NCBI RefSeq assembly: GCF_001238275.1
Contig: NZ_LGTB01000025.1
Location: 62,001-126,000, forward strand
Direction: 5' to 3'
Length of the DNA: 64,000 nucleotides
Source: Bradyrhizobium viridifuturi
GTDB taxonomy: Bacteria; Pseudomonadota; Alphaproteobacteria; Rhizobiales; Xanthobacteraceae
Shown: in pieces, positions 53,830-62,145 of the stretch
How positions within the stretch are numbered: position 1 is the first letter of the stretch
Layout: every line of letters begins with the position of its first letter
Program-made: the position numbers and the translations under genes
The notes under the pieces: generated by a model
Seen by the model: only the letters and a program-made list of their open reading frames with translations
Database searches by the model: none
What the model was told of the DNA's origin: nothing

Positions 53830-54237
53830 TTGATCATTTCGACCGCCGCCGCGCAGCGCCGCGCGCTGACGATACTTGTCCTGACATTGCTGCTCGGGGC
53901 CACGCGTTTCTCCGTGGAAAGCTTCATCCCCAAGGCGCGCGCGGCCGGCGCGTTCGCGGTCGGAAAGTGCGGGGCCTATGGCCAAGCCTACGATTATCCC
54001 GCGGAAGGCGCGGCGCGCGCCGCGGCGCTGAAGCAGTGCAAGGGCGATTGCACCACCGTCACCATGAAACGCGCCTGCGCCGCGCTCTCGATCGACATGA
54101 AGAATCCCTGCGGCGCCCATGGCTATGCGGTGGCGCCGAAGATCTCGAGCTCGCTCAACGCCGCGACCAGGAAGTGCTACGAGTTTGGCGGCAAGGAATG
54201 CGTGATCCGCGCCTGGGCCTGCGACGCCAAGGGCTAG
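53830..54237 (+). CDS. DUF4189 domain exported protein
   Basis: A 135-residue protein with an N-terminal signal peptide (TILVLTLLLGATRFSV; cut near ARAAGAFA) and a Cys-rich DUF4189 domain: GAFAVGKCGAYGQAYDY, ALKQCKGDCTTVTMKRACAA and CYEFGGKECVIRAWACDA. Eight Cys suggest disulfides and a periplasmic location. The start is probably TTG at 53830, with GGGGGA seven bases before; TTG at 53815 is the alternative. Function unknown. Confidence 0.82.
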   Translation: MIISTAAAQRRALTILVLTLLLGATRFSVESFIPKARAAGAFAVGKCGAYGQAYDYPAEGAARAAALKQCKGDCTTVTMKRACAALSIDMKNPCGAHGYAVAPKISSSLNAATRKCYEFGGKECVIRAWACDAKG

Positions 54238-54374
54238 GGCGGGCTACAAGAATAGCGGCGATGGTTGGCCGCGCATAAGCCTTGCAGGAAACGAACGTTG
54301 GCGTCTGACGGGCAGGCGAGGGATGCGCCGTCAGGGCTGGTGTTGGCTATCGGCCTGCGGATAGATTTACCGCC

Positions 54375-54785
54375 ATGCAGTTCGACACCAAGATCGCGGT
54401 CGTGATCCGCACCGACCTGGAAGTCTGGCAGAAGCTCAACGTGGCGTCGTTTCTTGCCGGTGGCATCGCCGCTTCCTTCCCCGAATGCATCGGCGAGAAC
54501 TACGAGGACGGCTCGGGGACGCAATATCTCTCTTTGATCGGCCAGCCGATCCTGATCTACGGCGCCGACCGCGCGCAGCTGTCGCGGGCGCTGGAGCGCG
54601 CGCTGGCGCGCGACGTGAAGCCGGCGCTCTACACCGAGGACATGTTCAAGACCACGCATGATGCGGCCAACCGCGAGGTCGTGAAGGCGGTGGCGCGCAC
54701 CGACCTCAATTTGGTCGGTCTCGCTTTTCGCGCCGAGCGCAAGGTGGTCGACAAGATCCTCGACGGGCTGAAGTTTCACACGTAG
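54375..54785 (+). CDS. DUF2000 family protein
   Basis: A 136-residue single-domain protein: FDTKIAVVIRTDLEVWQKLN, VASFLAGGIAA, YLSLIGQPILIYGAD and NLVGLAFRAERKVVDKILDG. This is the DUF2000 fold, related to peptidyl-tRNA hydrolase II; no reaction is established. It stands alone between repeats D and C. Confidence 0.88.
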   Translation: MQFDTKIAVVIRTDLEVWQKLNVASFLAGGIAASFPECIGENYEDGSGTQYLSLIGQPILIYGADRAQLSRALERALARDVKPALYTEDMFKTTHDAANREVVKAVARTDLNLVGLAFRAERKVVDKILDGLKFHT

Positions 54786-54801
54786 CGCGACACCGCTTCC
54801 C

Positions 54802-54910
54802 GCCGTCATTCCGGGGCGACGCGCAGCGTCGAGCCCGGAATCCATTCATCCAGGAGTTCTGCGGCTCAATGGGATTTCGGGCTCTCGCTTCGCGAGCCGC
54901 GGAATGACGA
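54802..54910. repeat. Palindromic intergenic repeat, family C (copy 2)
   Basis: Starts CCGTCATTCCGGGGCGACGC and ends CTTCGCGAGCCGCGGAATGA. The terminal blocks pair and match those of 49600-49726; the inner part is diverged and shorter. It follows the DUF2000 gene. Confidence 0.8.
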
Positions 54911-54988
54911 AGAACGTGCGGTGATTTGATCGCGCTCAAGCCGGCGAACAGCAACCTTTCGTAAGGGAACGCGTTACCTCATATCGGA

Positions 54989-55017
54989 TTGACAATGACT
55001 GACCAGTCAGTCATATT
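54989..55017 (+). promoter_or_regulatory. Promoter with a TetR operator in its spacer
   Basis: TTGACA at 54989-54994 and CATATT at 55012-55017 are 17 bases apart. Between them ATGACTGA (54995-55002) and TCAGTCAT (55007-55014) form a perfect inverted repeat with spacer CCAG. The predicted RNA start is close to the TetR ATG at 55024, so the mRNA may be nearly leaderless. Confidence 0.72.
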
Positions 55018-55023
55018 GTGGCC

Positions 55024-55749
55024 ATGACAGAGCGCACCGGAAACACGACCCGCACCCAGCCGACCAAACGCCGGACCACAATCCGGGCCGCCGCGGCGAG
55101 GGCCCCGAAGGTGACCTCGGCAAAACTGCCCGAGGTCAAGCCCGCCTCGAACCGTGCCGAGAAATCGGCGGAGCGGCGCGCTGCGATCATCGAGGCGGCG
55201 ATGGATGAGTTCATCGCCCGCGGCTTTGCCGCGACCCGGCTCGACGATGTCGCCAAGCGGGCGGGCGTCGCCAAGGGCACGCTCTATCTCTACTTCAAGG
55301 ACAAGGAGACGATGTTCGAGGAGTTGATCCGCACCGCACTGGTGCCGCTGATCAGCCGCATGACGGCGCTGCCGACCATCACCGGTCCGGTGCGCGATGC
55401 GGTGGAGGGGTTTGCCGAGACCTTCATCCGCGAGGTCGTCTCCACCCGGCGCGGCGACATCATCCGCCTGATCGTCTCCGAGGGACCGCGCTTTCCGGCG
55501 ATCGCCGATTTTTATTTCCGCGAGGTGGTGTCGAAAGGCCTGACCGGCATGAAGGCGCTGGTCCAGCTCGCAATCACGCGCGGCGAGATCAAGCACCGCG
55601 AGCTCGGCGATTTCCCGCAGCTGGTGGTGGCGCCCGCGATCGTCGCGGTGATCTGGCACAGCCTGTTCGCGCGGCACGCGCCGCTCGACGGGCTCGCGAT
55701 GTTCAAGGTTCATCTCGATCTGATTTTCGGCGAACGGAGGAAGACATGA
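55024..55749 (+). CDS. TetR family regulator of the efflux operon
   Basis: A 241-residue repressor. A Lys/Arg/Thr-rich tail of about 50 residues precedes the helix-turn-helix (IIEAAMDEFIARGFAATRLD, VAKRAGVAKGTLYLYFKDK), then a helical ligand domain. No Shine-Dalgarno is visible before the ATG; a GTG at 55018 is the only other start. The operator within its own promoter and the ATGA overlap with the HlyD gene indicate a self-regulated exporter operon. Confidence 0.92.
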   Translation: MTERTGNTTRTQPTKRRTTIRAAAARAPKVTSAKLPEVKPASNRAEKSAERRAAIIEAAMDEFIARGFAATRLDDVAKRAGVAKGTLYLYFKDKETMFEELIRTALVPLISRMTALPTITGPVRDAVEGFAETFIREVVSTRRGDIIRLIVSEGPRFPAIADFYFREVVSKGLTGMKALVQLAITRGEIKHRELGDFPQLVVAPAIVAVIWHSLFARHAPLDGLAMFKVHLDLIFGERRKT

Positions 55750-56537
55750 CCGCGTCGCGCATGATGAAGCTCGTGGCCGTCGTCGCGCTGGCGGCGGCGC
55801 TGGCCGGGTGCAAGGAGAAGCGCGATCCCGGCTTCCAGGGCTGGGTCGAGGCCGACATGATCTTCGTCAGCCCCGATGAGTCCGGCCGCGTCATCAAGCT
55901 CAACGTGCGAGAGGGCGACGAGGTCAAGCCCGGCGAACTGCTTTATTCGGTCGACGACGATCTGCAGCGCGCCGATCTCAACCAGAACAACGCGACCCTG
56001 GCCAATGCCAAGCAGAGCTACGACCGCGCCGCCTCGCTGCGCGGCACCGGCGCCGGCACCCAGGCCAACCTCGATTCCGCGGTCTCGGCGCTGCGGGTTG
56101 CGGAGGCACGCGTCGTGACCTCGCAGACGCGGCTCGACCGCCGCAAGGGCTTTGCGCCGATTGCGGGCTCGATCCAGCAGATCTATTTTCGCGAGGGCGA
56201 GATGGTGCAGGCGCAGCGGCCGGTGCTGTCGATCATGCCGCCCGGCAACATGAAGCTGCGCTTCTTCGTGCCGGAGACCGAGCTGCCGAAGCTCGCGCTC
56301 GGCGACGAGGTGCGGGTGACGTGCGACAATTGCGCCGCCGATCTCACCGCCAAGATCTATTTCATCGCCACCACCGCGGAGTACACGCCGCCGGTCATCT
56401 ACAGCCTCGATGAGCGCAACAAGCTGGTCTACCTGATCCAGGCGCGGCCGAGCCGGCCCGATAGTTTACGCGTCGGCCAGCCGATCAGCATCTACCTCAA
56501 CCCCAAGACGCCGATGGCGGCGGCGGACCGCAGATGA
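55746..56537 (+). CDS. HlyD family periplasmic adaptor lipoprotein
   Basis: A 263-residue membrane-fusion protein. The lipobox LAGC is at 19-22, so it is a lipid-anchored protein. Barrel-sandwich halves are GWVEADMIFVSPDESGRVIK and KGFAPIAGSIQQIYFREGE, with a short helical hairpin between (QRADLNQNNATLANAKQSYD). It should link the ABC pump to an outer-membrane channel. It overlaps both neighbours by four bases. Confidence 0.93.
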   Translation: MTASRMMKLVAVVALAAALAGCKEKRDPGFQGWVEADMIFVSPDESGRVIKLNVREGDEVKPGELLYSVDDDLQRADLNQNNATLANAKQSYDRAASLRGTGAGTQANLDSAVSALRVAEARVVTSQTRLDRRKGFAPIAGSIQQIYFREGEMVQAQRPVLSIMPPGNMKLRFFVPETELPKLALGDEVRVTCDNCAADLTAKIYFIATTAEYTPPVIYSLDERNKLVYLIQARPSRPDSLRVGQPISIYLNPKTPMAAADRR

Positions 56538-57493
56538 AAGGCGATTCGACCAGTGCGCGGTCCGACGCATCGTCCATCGCCATCGATGTGAAGGGCCTGA
56601 CCAAGTCGTTTGGTGGACGCGAGGTGGTCCACGACCTGTCGATGCAGGTCAAGCGCGGCGAGATCTACGGCTTCCTCGGTCCCAACGGCAGCGGCAAGAC
56701 CACCACCATCCGCATCCTGTGCGGCCTGCTGACGCCCGACAGCGGCGAGGGCACCTGCCTCGGCTACGACATCCGGCGCGATGCGGACAAGATCAAGCGC
56801 AAGGTCGGCTACATGACGCAGCGCTTCAGCCTCTACCAGGATCTCTCGGTGCGCGAGAATCTGGAGTTCGTCGGGCGGCTCTATGGCATGCCGGACGCGC
56901 GCCGCGCCGCAGCCGACATGATCGCGCGGATCGGGCTGAAGGGCCGCGAGGAACAACTCGCCGGCGAGCTGTCCGGCGGCTGGAAGCAGCGGCTCGCGCT
57001 CGGCGCCTGCACGCTGCCCAATCCGCAATTGCTGCTGCTCGACGAGCCGACCGCCGGCGTCGATCCCAAGGCGCGGCGCGATTTCTGGAACGAGATCCAC
57101 GCGCTTGCCGCCGAGGGCCTCACCGTGCTGGTCTCGACCCACTACATGGACGAGGCCGAGCGCTGCCACGAGATCGCCTACATCGCCTATGGCCATCTGC
57201 TGGCGCATGGCACCGTGGACCAGGTGATCGCGAAGTCCGGGCTGTCGACCTGGACGGTCACCGGCGAGGATTTCAACGGCCTGATGGCCGAGCTGACCGG
57301 CAAGCCCGGCGTCGACATGGTGGCGCCGTTCGGCACCAGCCTGCACGTTTCCGGCCGCGACAAGGCGGCGCTCGAAGCCGCGATTGCGCCCTATCGCGAC
57401 AATTCAAAGTGGCGCTGGCAGCCGAGCGAGCCGTCGCTCGAGGATGTTTTCATCGATCTGATGGGACGCTCCAAGGACAACTTCCAAGGATAA
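56534..57493 (+). CDS. ABC exporter ATPase
   Basis: A 319-residue ATPase of the DrrA/YbhF type. Walker A is GPNGSGKTT, signature LSGGWKQRLALGACTL, Walker B LLLLDEPTAGVDPKA, and the switch His lies in LVSTHYMDEAERCH. The C-terminal 80 residues are the usual regulatory tail. It partners the ABC-2 permease that follows. Confidence 0.94.
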   Translation: MKGDSTSARSDASSIAIDVKGLTKSFGGREVVHDLSMQVKRGEIYGFLGPNGSGKTTTIRILCGLLTPDSGEGTCLGYDIRRDADKIKRKVGYMTQRFSLYQDLSVRENLEFVGRLYGMPDARRAAADMIARIGLKGREEQLAGELSGGWKQRLALGACTLPNPQLLLLDEPTAGVDPKARRDFWNEIHALAAEGLTVLVSTHYMDEAERCHEIAYIAYGHLLAHGTVDQVIAKSGLSTWTVTGEDFNGLMAELTGKPGVDMVAPFGTSLHVSGRDKAALEAAIAPYRDNSKWRWQPSEPSLEDVFIDLMGRSKDNFQG

Positions 57494-57511
57494 TCGTCAG
57501 GGATAAGTGCC

Positions 57512-58675
57512 ATGAGTGCGACGGATACGATCCGGAATGGCGAGGAGAGGGAGCCGGCGTTCGGCTTCTGGCGCCGCAGCTACGCGATGCTGGTCAAGGA
57601 GTTCATCCAGCTTCGCCGCGACCGCGTGTCATTCGCCATGATCATCATCATTCCGGTCATGCAGCTCCTGTTGTTCGGCTTCGCCATCAACACCACGCCG
57701 CGGCATCTGCCGACCGCGGTGCTGCTACAGGAAGATTCCGACCTCGGACGCTCGATCCTGAAGGCGATGGAGAACACCGCCTATTTCCGCTTCACGCGCG
57801 AGGTGCACACCGTCGAGCAGCTCGACGAGCTGCTGCAGTCCGGCAAGGTGCTGTTCGGCGTTGAGATCCCGCGCGGCTTTGAGCGCGCGGTGCGGCGCGG
57901 CGACAAGCCGGCGCTCCTGGTGGCAGCGGATGCCACCGACCCGGTCGCGGCGGGCTCGGCGCTCGGCGCGCTCGGGCCACTGGTGCAGGGCGCGCTGGCA
58001 CACGACCTGCACATCGGTGATCCGCCCGAAATGCCGTTCGAGATCCGCGCCCATGCCCGCTACAATCCGGCGGCGGAATCGCGCCTCAACATCGTGCCCG
58101 GCCTGGTCGGGACCATTCTCACCATGACCATGCTGATCTTCACCGCGCTGTCGGTGACACGCGAGATCGAGCGCGGCACCATGGAAAGCCTGTTGTCGAT
58201 GCCGATCAAGCCGGTCGAGGTGATGTTCGGCAAGATCATCCCCTACGTGATGGTCGGCTTCATCCAGGCCGGGCTGATCATCGGCATCGGCGTGCTGCTG
58301 TTCGGCGTGCCGGTGCTCGGCAGCCTCACATTGCTGGGGCTGCTCACCACGCTGTTCATCACCACCAATCTGTCGATCGGCTATACATTCTCGACCATCG
58401 TGCAGAACCAGCTGCAGGCGATGCAGCTCTCGATGATGTTCTTCCTGCCGAGCATCCTGCTCTCCGGCTTCATGTTTCCGTTCGCCGGCATGCCGGTCTG
58501 GGCCCAATATATCGGCGAGGTCCTGCCGCTGACCCATTTCATCCGCATCGTCCGCGCCATCATGCTGAAGGGGGCGGCGATGCCGAACCTGCAATATGAC
58601 ACGATTGCGCTGGCTGCCCTGATGCTGTTCGCCATGACCGTCGCCGTGACGCGCTTCCGCCGCACGCTCGATTGA
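57512..58675 (+). CDS. ABC-2 family exporter permease
   Basis: A 387-residue permease of the YbhS/YbhR type with one N-terminal span, a large periplasmic domain (LPTAVLLQEDSDLGRSIL; RGDKPALLVAADATDPVAAG), and five C-terminal spans. The ABC-2 core motif is TREIERGTMESLLSMPIKPV. Only one permease is present, so it would act as a homodimer. The likely cargo is a drug, lipid or toxic small molecule, as judged from the TetR-HlyD context. Confidence 0.92.
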   Translation: MSATDTIRNGEEREPAFGFWRRSYAMLVKEFIQLRRDRVSFAMIIIIPVMQLLLFGFAINTTPRHLPTAVLLQEDSDLGRSILKAMENTAYFRFTREVHTVEQLDELLQSGKVLFGVEIPRGFERAVRRGDKPALLVAADATDPVAAGSALGALGPLVQGALAHDLHIGDPPEMPFEIRAHARYNPAAESRLNIVPGLVGTILTMTMLIFTALSVTREIERGTMESLLSMPIKPVEVMFGKIIPYVMVGFIQAGLIIGIGVLLFGVPVLGSLTLLGLLTTLFITTNLSIGYTFSTIVQNQLQAMQLSMMFFLPSILLSGFMFPFAGMPVWAQYIGEVLPLTHFIRIVRAIMLKGAAMPNLQYDTIALAALMLFAMTVAVTRFRRTLD

Positions 58676-58704
58676 GGCTAGTATGAGCAAGGAGTCATTC
58701 TGGC

Positions 58705-60039
58705 ATGGTGACCGGGGCGATGACGATGGCTGGCTGGCGGGGCGGCGATAAGACGACGCAGGACACGACGGTCTCCGCCGACTTTCATCACGCCCTGATG
58801 CAGGAGGTGATGACCACCGAGCTGCTGCGCATCAAGGTGCTGATCGGCATCGCCGTGGCGTTCTCGGTGATCACCTCGACGATCTACGTCGCGGCTCCCG
58901 AGGCGCTGGCCCGGGTGTGGCACGGCAATTTCAAGCCGTCCTATATCTACTCCGTCATGGTGCCGTTCATCCTGTTCGAATTGTGGGTGCACAGCGCGAT
59001 CATCAGGCACCAGAAGCAGGGGCGCGACCTGCCGATCATCAGGCGCTATGTCGGCGCGCTGATCGAGACGTCGATGCCGACGGTCGCGCTCGCCCTGCAT
59101 ATCGACAGCATGGGCCCCGTCGCGGCGCTCGGCTGGGTCGCGCCGCTGGTCTATTTCATCTTCATCATCGCCTCGACCTTGCGGCTGGATTTCTGGCTGT
59201 CGACCTTCACCGGCTTCGTTGCGGCCTCCGAGCTGTTCTGGATGGCGATGTATTATCGTCCCGACGGGACGCTCGATCCCGCGCCGGATTTCTTCTATCA
59301 CGCCGCGCGCAGTGTGGTGATCCTGGTCTCGGGCGTGCTGGCGGGCACCGTCGGCATGCAGCTGCGGCGTCAGTTCGGCGCCAGCATCATGGCCGCCACC
59401 GCGCGCGACCGCATCACCAACCTGTTCGGCCAGCACGTCTCGCCGCAGGTGGTCGAACGTCTGATGGCGGAGGGCGCTTCTACCGGAAGCGACGTCCGCC
59501 GCGTCGCGGTGATGTTCGTCGATTTCCGCAGCTTCACCGCGGGGGCGAGTACGCGCTCGCCGCAGGAGGTGGTGGACAGGCTCGACGGCGCCTTCGCGGT
59601 GCTGGTCGACATCCTCGATCGCCACGGCGGCATCGTGAACAAGTTTCTCGGCGACGGCTTTCTCGCGCTGTTCGGTGCGCCGTTCGAGACCGGCGACGCC
59701 GCGCATCAGGCGGTCGCCGCCGCGCGCGAGATGCTGGCCGCCAATGAGCGCACCAATGCATCGTCGAGCTGGCCGCTGCGGATCGGCATCGGCATTCATA
59801 TTGGTGAGGTCGTCGCCGGCAATATCGGCTCGCCGCGGCGCAAGGAGTACACAGTGATCGGCGACACCGTGAATTTTGCCGCGCGGCTCGAGGCGCTCAA
59901 CAAGGAGCTCGGCTCGCAATTCCTGATCTCGTCTGCCGTGCATGATGCGCTCGGCGACGACTGCACGGACGCCGTGTCGCGCGGCGAGATCCCGGTGCGG
60001 GGCTACGAGCGCCCGGTGCCGGTCTGGCAATTGGGGTAG
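58705..60039 (+). CDS. Membrane-bound class III adenylate/guanylate cyclase
   Basis: A 444-residue protein with about six N-terminal spans (IKVLIGIAVAFSVITSTIYV onward) and a C-terminal cyclase domain from about 245. Metal-binding Asp are in VAVMFVDFRSFTAG and FLGDGFLALFGAPFE; the Lys in IVNKFLGD and the Thr in EYTVIGDTVNFAARLEAL favour ATP as substrate, so cAMP is likely. The ATG has AGGAG ten bases upstream. It follows the permease by 29 bases and may be co-transcribed. Confidence 0.9.
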   Translation: MVTGAMTMAGWRGGDKTTQDTTVSADFHHALMQEVMTTELLRIKVLIGIAVAFSVITSTIYVAAPEALARVWHGNFKPSYIYSVMVPFILFELWVHSAIIRHQKQGRDLPIIRRYVGALIETSMPTVALALHIDSMGPVAALGWVAPLVYFIFIIASTLRLDFWLSTFTGFVAASELFWMAMYYRPDGTLDPAPDFFYHAARSVVILVSGVLAGTVGMQLRRQFGASIMAATARDRITNLFGQHVSPQVVERLMAEGASTGSDVRRVAVMFVDFRSFTAGASTRSPQEVVDRLDGAFAVLVDILDRHGGIVNKFLGDGFLALFGAPFETGDAAHQAVAAAREMLAANERTNASSSWPLRIGIGIHIGEVVAGNIGSPRRKEYTVIGDTVNFAARLEALNKELGSQFLISSAVHDALGDDCTDAVSRGEIPVRGYERPVPVWQLG

Positions 60040-60075
60040 GCCACGCTTTGAGCGCCTAAGGTATCAGGGTAGCGA

Positions 60076-60106
60076 TTGACTCGATATCATCTACTCATAT
60101 AGATGA
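60076..60106 (+). promoter_or_regulatory. Promoter and operator of the GntR gene
   Basis: TTGACT at 60076-60081 and TATAGA at 60098-60103 are 16 bases apart. TCATCTA (60087-60093) and TAGATGA (60100-60106) form an inverted repeat over the -10 box, followed by a direct repeat of AGATGACT at 60101-60116 that includes the start codon. The RNA start would fall at or next to the ATG. Confidence 0.65.
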
Positions 60107-60110
60107 CTAG

Positions 60111-60839
60111 ATGACTTCAGCTCTCGATGACCGCCTGCCGCGCTACCAGCGTCTCCGCGACGATCTCGCGGCGCGCATCAATCGCAATGAATGGCGTCCG
60201 GGGGATCTGATCCCCTCGGAGGCCGAGCTCGGCGCGCATTACGGCGTCGCGATCGGCACCGTGCGCAAGGCGATCGACCAGCTGGTCAGCGACGGCGTGC
60301 TGGAGCGCCAGCAGGGCCGCGGCACCTTCGTTCGCCGTGCGCGCTTCAACTCCTCGCTGTTCCGTTTCTTCCGCTTCCAGTCTGAAAGCGGCGAGCGCCG
60401 CGTGCCGCAAAGCCGCATCCTGCGGCGCAAGGCGATGCCGGCGCCAACGGCGGTGGCCTCCGCGCTGCGCATCTCAGTCGGCGAGCCCGTGATCAGCCTG
60501 TCGCGTCTGCGGCTGATCGACGACGTGCCGCTGCTCGCCGAGGAGATCTGGCTCGAGAGGTCGCGCTTCGAGGCGATCCTGTCGCTCGAGACCGCCGAGT
60601 TCGGCGATCTCCTGTATCCGCTCTACGAGGACCGCTGCGGCCAGGTCGTGGTCTCCGCCGATGAAATCCTCACCGTCGAGATCGCGACCGAGATGCAATC
60701 GCGCCTGCTGCGGCTCGAGGCCAACGCGCCGCTGATCGTGATCGAGCGCCTTGCGTTCGATCTGGAGCGGCGGCCGATCGAATGGCGCCGCTCGCGCGGG
60801 CCGGCGGACCGCTTCCGCTACCACGCCGAGATCAGATGA
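60111..60839 (+). CDS. GntR family regulator, HutC subfamily
   Basis: A 242-residue regulator: winged helix at about 8-75 (PRYQRLRDDLAARINRNEW, LGAHYGVAIGTVRKAIDQLV) and a UTRA ligand domain from about 95 (ISLSRLRLIDDVPLLAEEIW). The ATG lies directly behind the promoter with no ribosome site, so the mRNA may be leaderless. It precedes an MFS transporter and an amidohydrolase that it probably controls. Confidence 0.92.
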   Translation: MTSALDDRLPRYQRLRDDLAARINRNEWRPGDLIPSEAELGAHYGVAIGTVRKAIDQLVSDGVLERQQGRGTFVRRARFNSSLFRFFRFQSESGERRVPQSRILRRKAMPAPTAVASALRISVGEPVISLSRLRLIDDVPLLAEEIWLERSRFEAILSLETAEFGDLLYPLYEDRCGQVVVSADEILTVEIATEMQSRLLRLEANAPLIVIERLAFDLERRPIEWRRSRGPADRFRYHAEIR

Positions 60840-60888
60840 GCGCGGCAAGCAAATAAAACAACACAAGACATTTCAGGGAGGAATATTG

Positions 60889-62130
60889 GTGAACTGGTAC
60901 AGCGAATGCTCGCCGCTCGAGCGGCGCACCTTCTGGGCAAGTTTCGGCGGCTGGGGCCTCGACGCGCTCGACGTCCAGATGTTCAGCCTCGCCATTCCGG
61001 CGCTGATCACCGCATTCGGGATCAGCAAGGCCGATGCGGGGTTGCTCGGCTCGGTCACGCTGTTCTTCGGCGCGTTCGGCGGCTGGCTCGGCGGCGCGCT
61101 CGGCGACCGCTTCGGGCGCGTGAAAGCGCTGCAGATCACGGTCGCGACCTTTGCGCTGGCGACCTTCGCCTCGGCCTTCGCGATGAACTACAGCCAGCTC
61201 GTGGTCCTGAAGGCCATTCAGGGCGTCGGCTTCGGCGCCGAATGGGCCTGCGGCGCGGTGCTGATGGCGGAGATCATTCGGCCCGAACATCGCGGCAAGG
61301 CGCTCGGCGCGGTGCAGAGCGCCTGGGCGGTCGGCTGGGGCGCGGCAGTGCTGCTCTCGGCCCTGGTGTTCACCTATGCGCCGGCCGATATCGCCTGGCG
61401 CGTCCTGTTCGCGGTCGGCCTGATCCCGGCGCTGCTGATCCTCTACATCCGGCGTGGATTGAAGGAGCCGCCGCGCGTCGCATCGCGCCAAGCCGACCCG
61501 CCGTTCTTCGCGACGCTCGCCGGAATCTTCCACCGCGACGTGCTGCGGTCGACCTTGATCGGCGGCCTGTTCGGCATCGGCGCCCATGGCGGCTATGCGG
61601 CGCTGACGACGTTCCTGCCGACATATTTGCGCGAAGTGCGGCATCTCTCCGTGCTCGGCTCCAGCGCCTATCTCGCCGTGATCATCGTCGCCTTCTTCTG
61701 CGGCTGCGTGGCCTCCGGGATCATCAGCGACCGGATCGGTCGGCGCGCCAACGTGACGCTGTTCGCCGCCGCCTGCGTCGTGACCGTGCTGGTCTATATC
61801 TTCGCGCCGCTGTCCAACTCGCAGATGCTGGTGCTCGGCTTCCCGCTCGGCTTCTTCTCGGCGGGCATTCCCGCCAGCATGGCGGCGCTGTTCAGCGAGC
61901 TCTATCCGGCCGGCGTGCGCGGCACCGGCGTCGGCTTCTGCTACAATTTCGGCCGCATCGTCTCCGCCGCATTTCCCTTCCTGGTCGGCTATCTCAGCGA
62001 TCACATCGGGCTTGGGGCTGCGATAGGAATCGACGCGGCCTTCGCCTATTCGCTGGTGCTGGTCGCGGTGCTGATGCTGCCGGAAACCCGCGGCAAGGTT
62101 TTCGAGCAGGCCACCGCTGCGCGCGCGTGA
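60889..62130 (+). CDS. MFS transporter, aromatic acid:proton symporter-like
   Basis: A 413-residue, 12-span secondary carrier. MFS signatures are GGALGDRFGRVKALQ between helices 2 and 3 and SDRIGRRANVTLF in the second half; DALDVQMFSLAIPAL in helix 1 is typical of the acid:H+ symporter group. The GTG start has AGGGAGG seven bases upstream; the longer open frame overlaps the GntR gene. It lies 49 bases after that gene and should import the compound acted on by the next enzyme. Confidence 0.91.
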   Translation: MNWYSECSPLERRTFWASFGGWGLDALDVQMFSLAIPALITAFGISKADAGLLGSVTLFFGAFGGWLGGALGDRFGRVKALQITVATFALATFASAFAMNYSQLVVLKAIQGVGFGAEWACGAVLMAEIIRPEHRGKALGAVQSAWAVGWGAAVLLSALVFTYAPADIAWRVLFAVGLIPALLILYIRRGLKEPPRVASRQADPPFFATLAGIFHRDVLRSTLIGGLFGIGAHGGYAALTTFLPTYLREVRHLSVLGSSAYLAVIIVAFFCGCVASGIISDRIGRRANVTLFAAACVVTVLVYIFAPLSNSQMLVLGFPLGFFSAGIPASMAALFSELYPAGVRGTGVGFCYNFGRIVSAAFPFLVGYLSDHIGLGAAIGIDAAFAYSLVLVAVLMLPETRGKVFEQATAARA

Positions 62131-62145
62131 TGATGAGGAATGATC

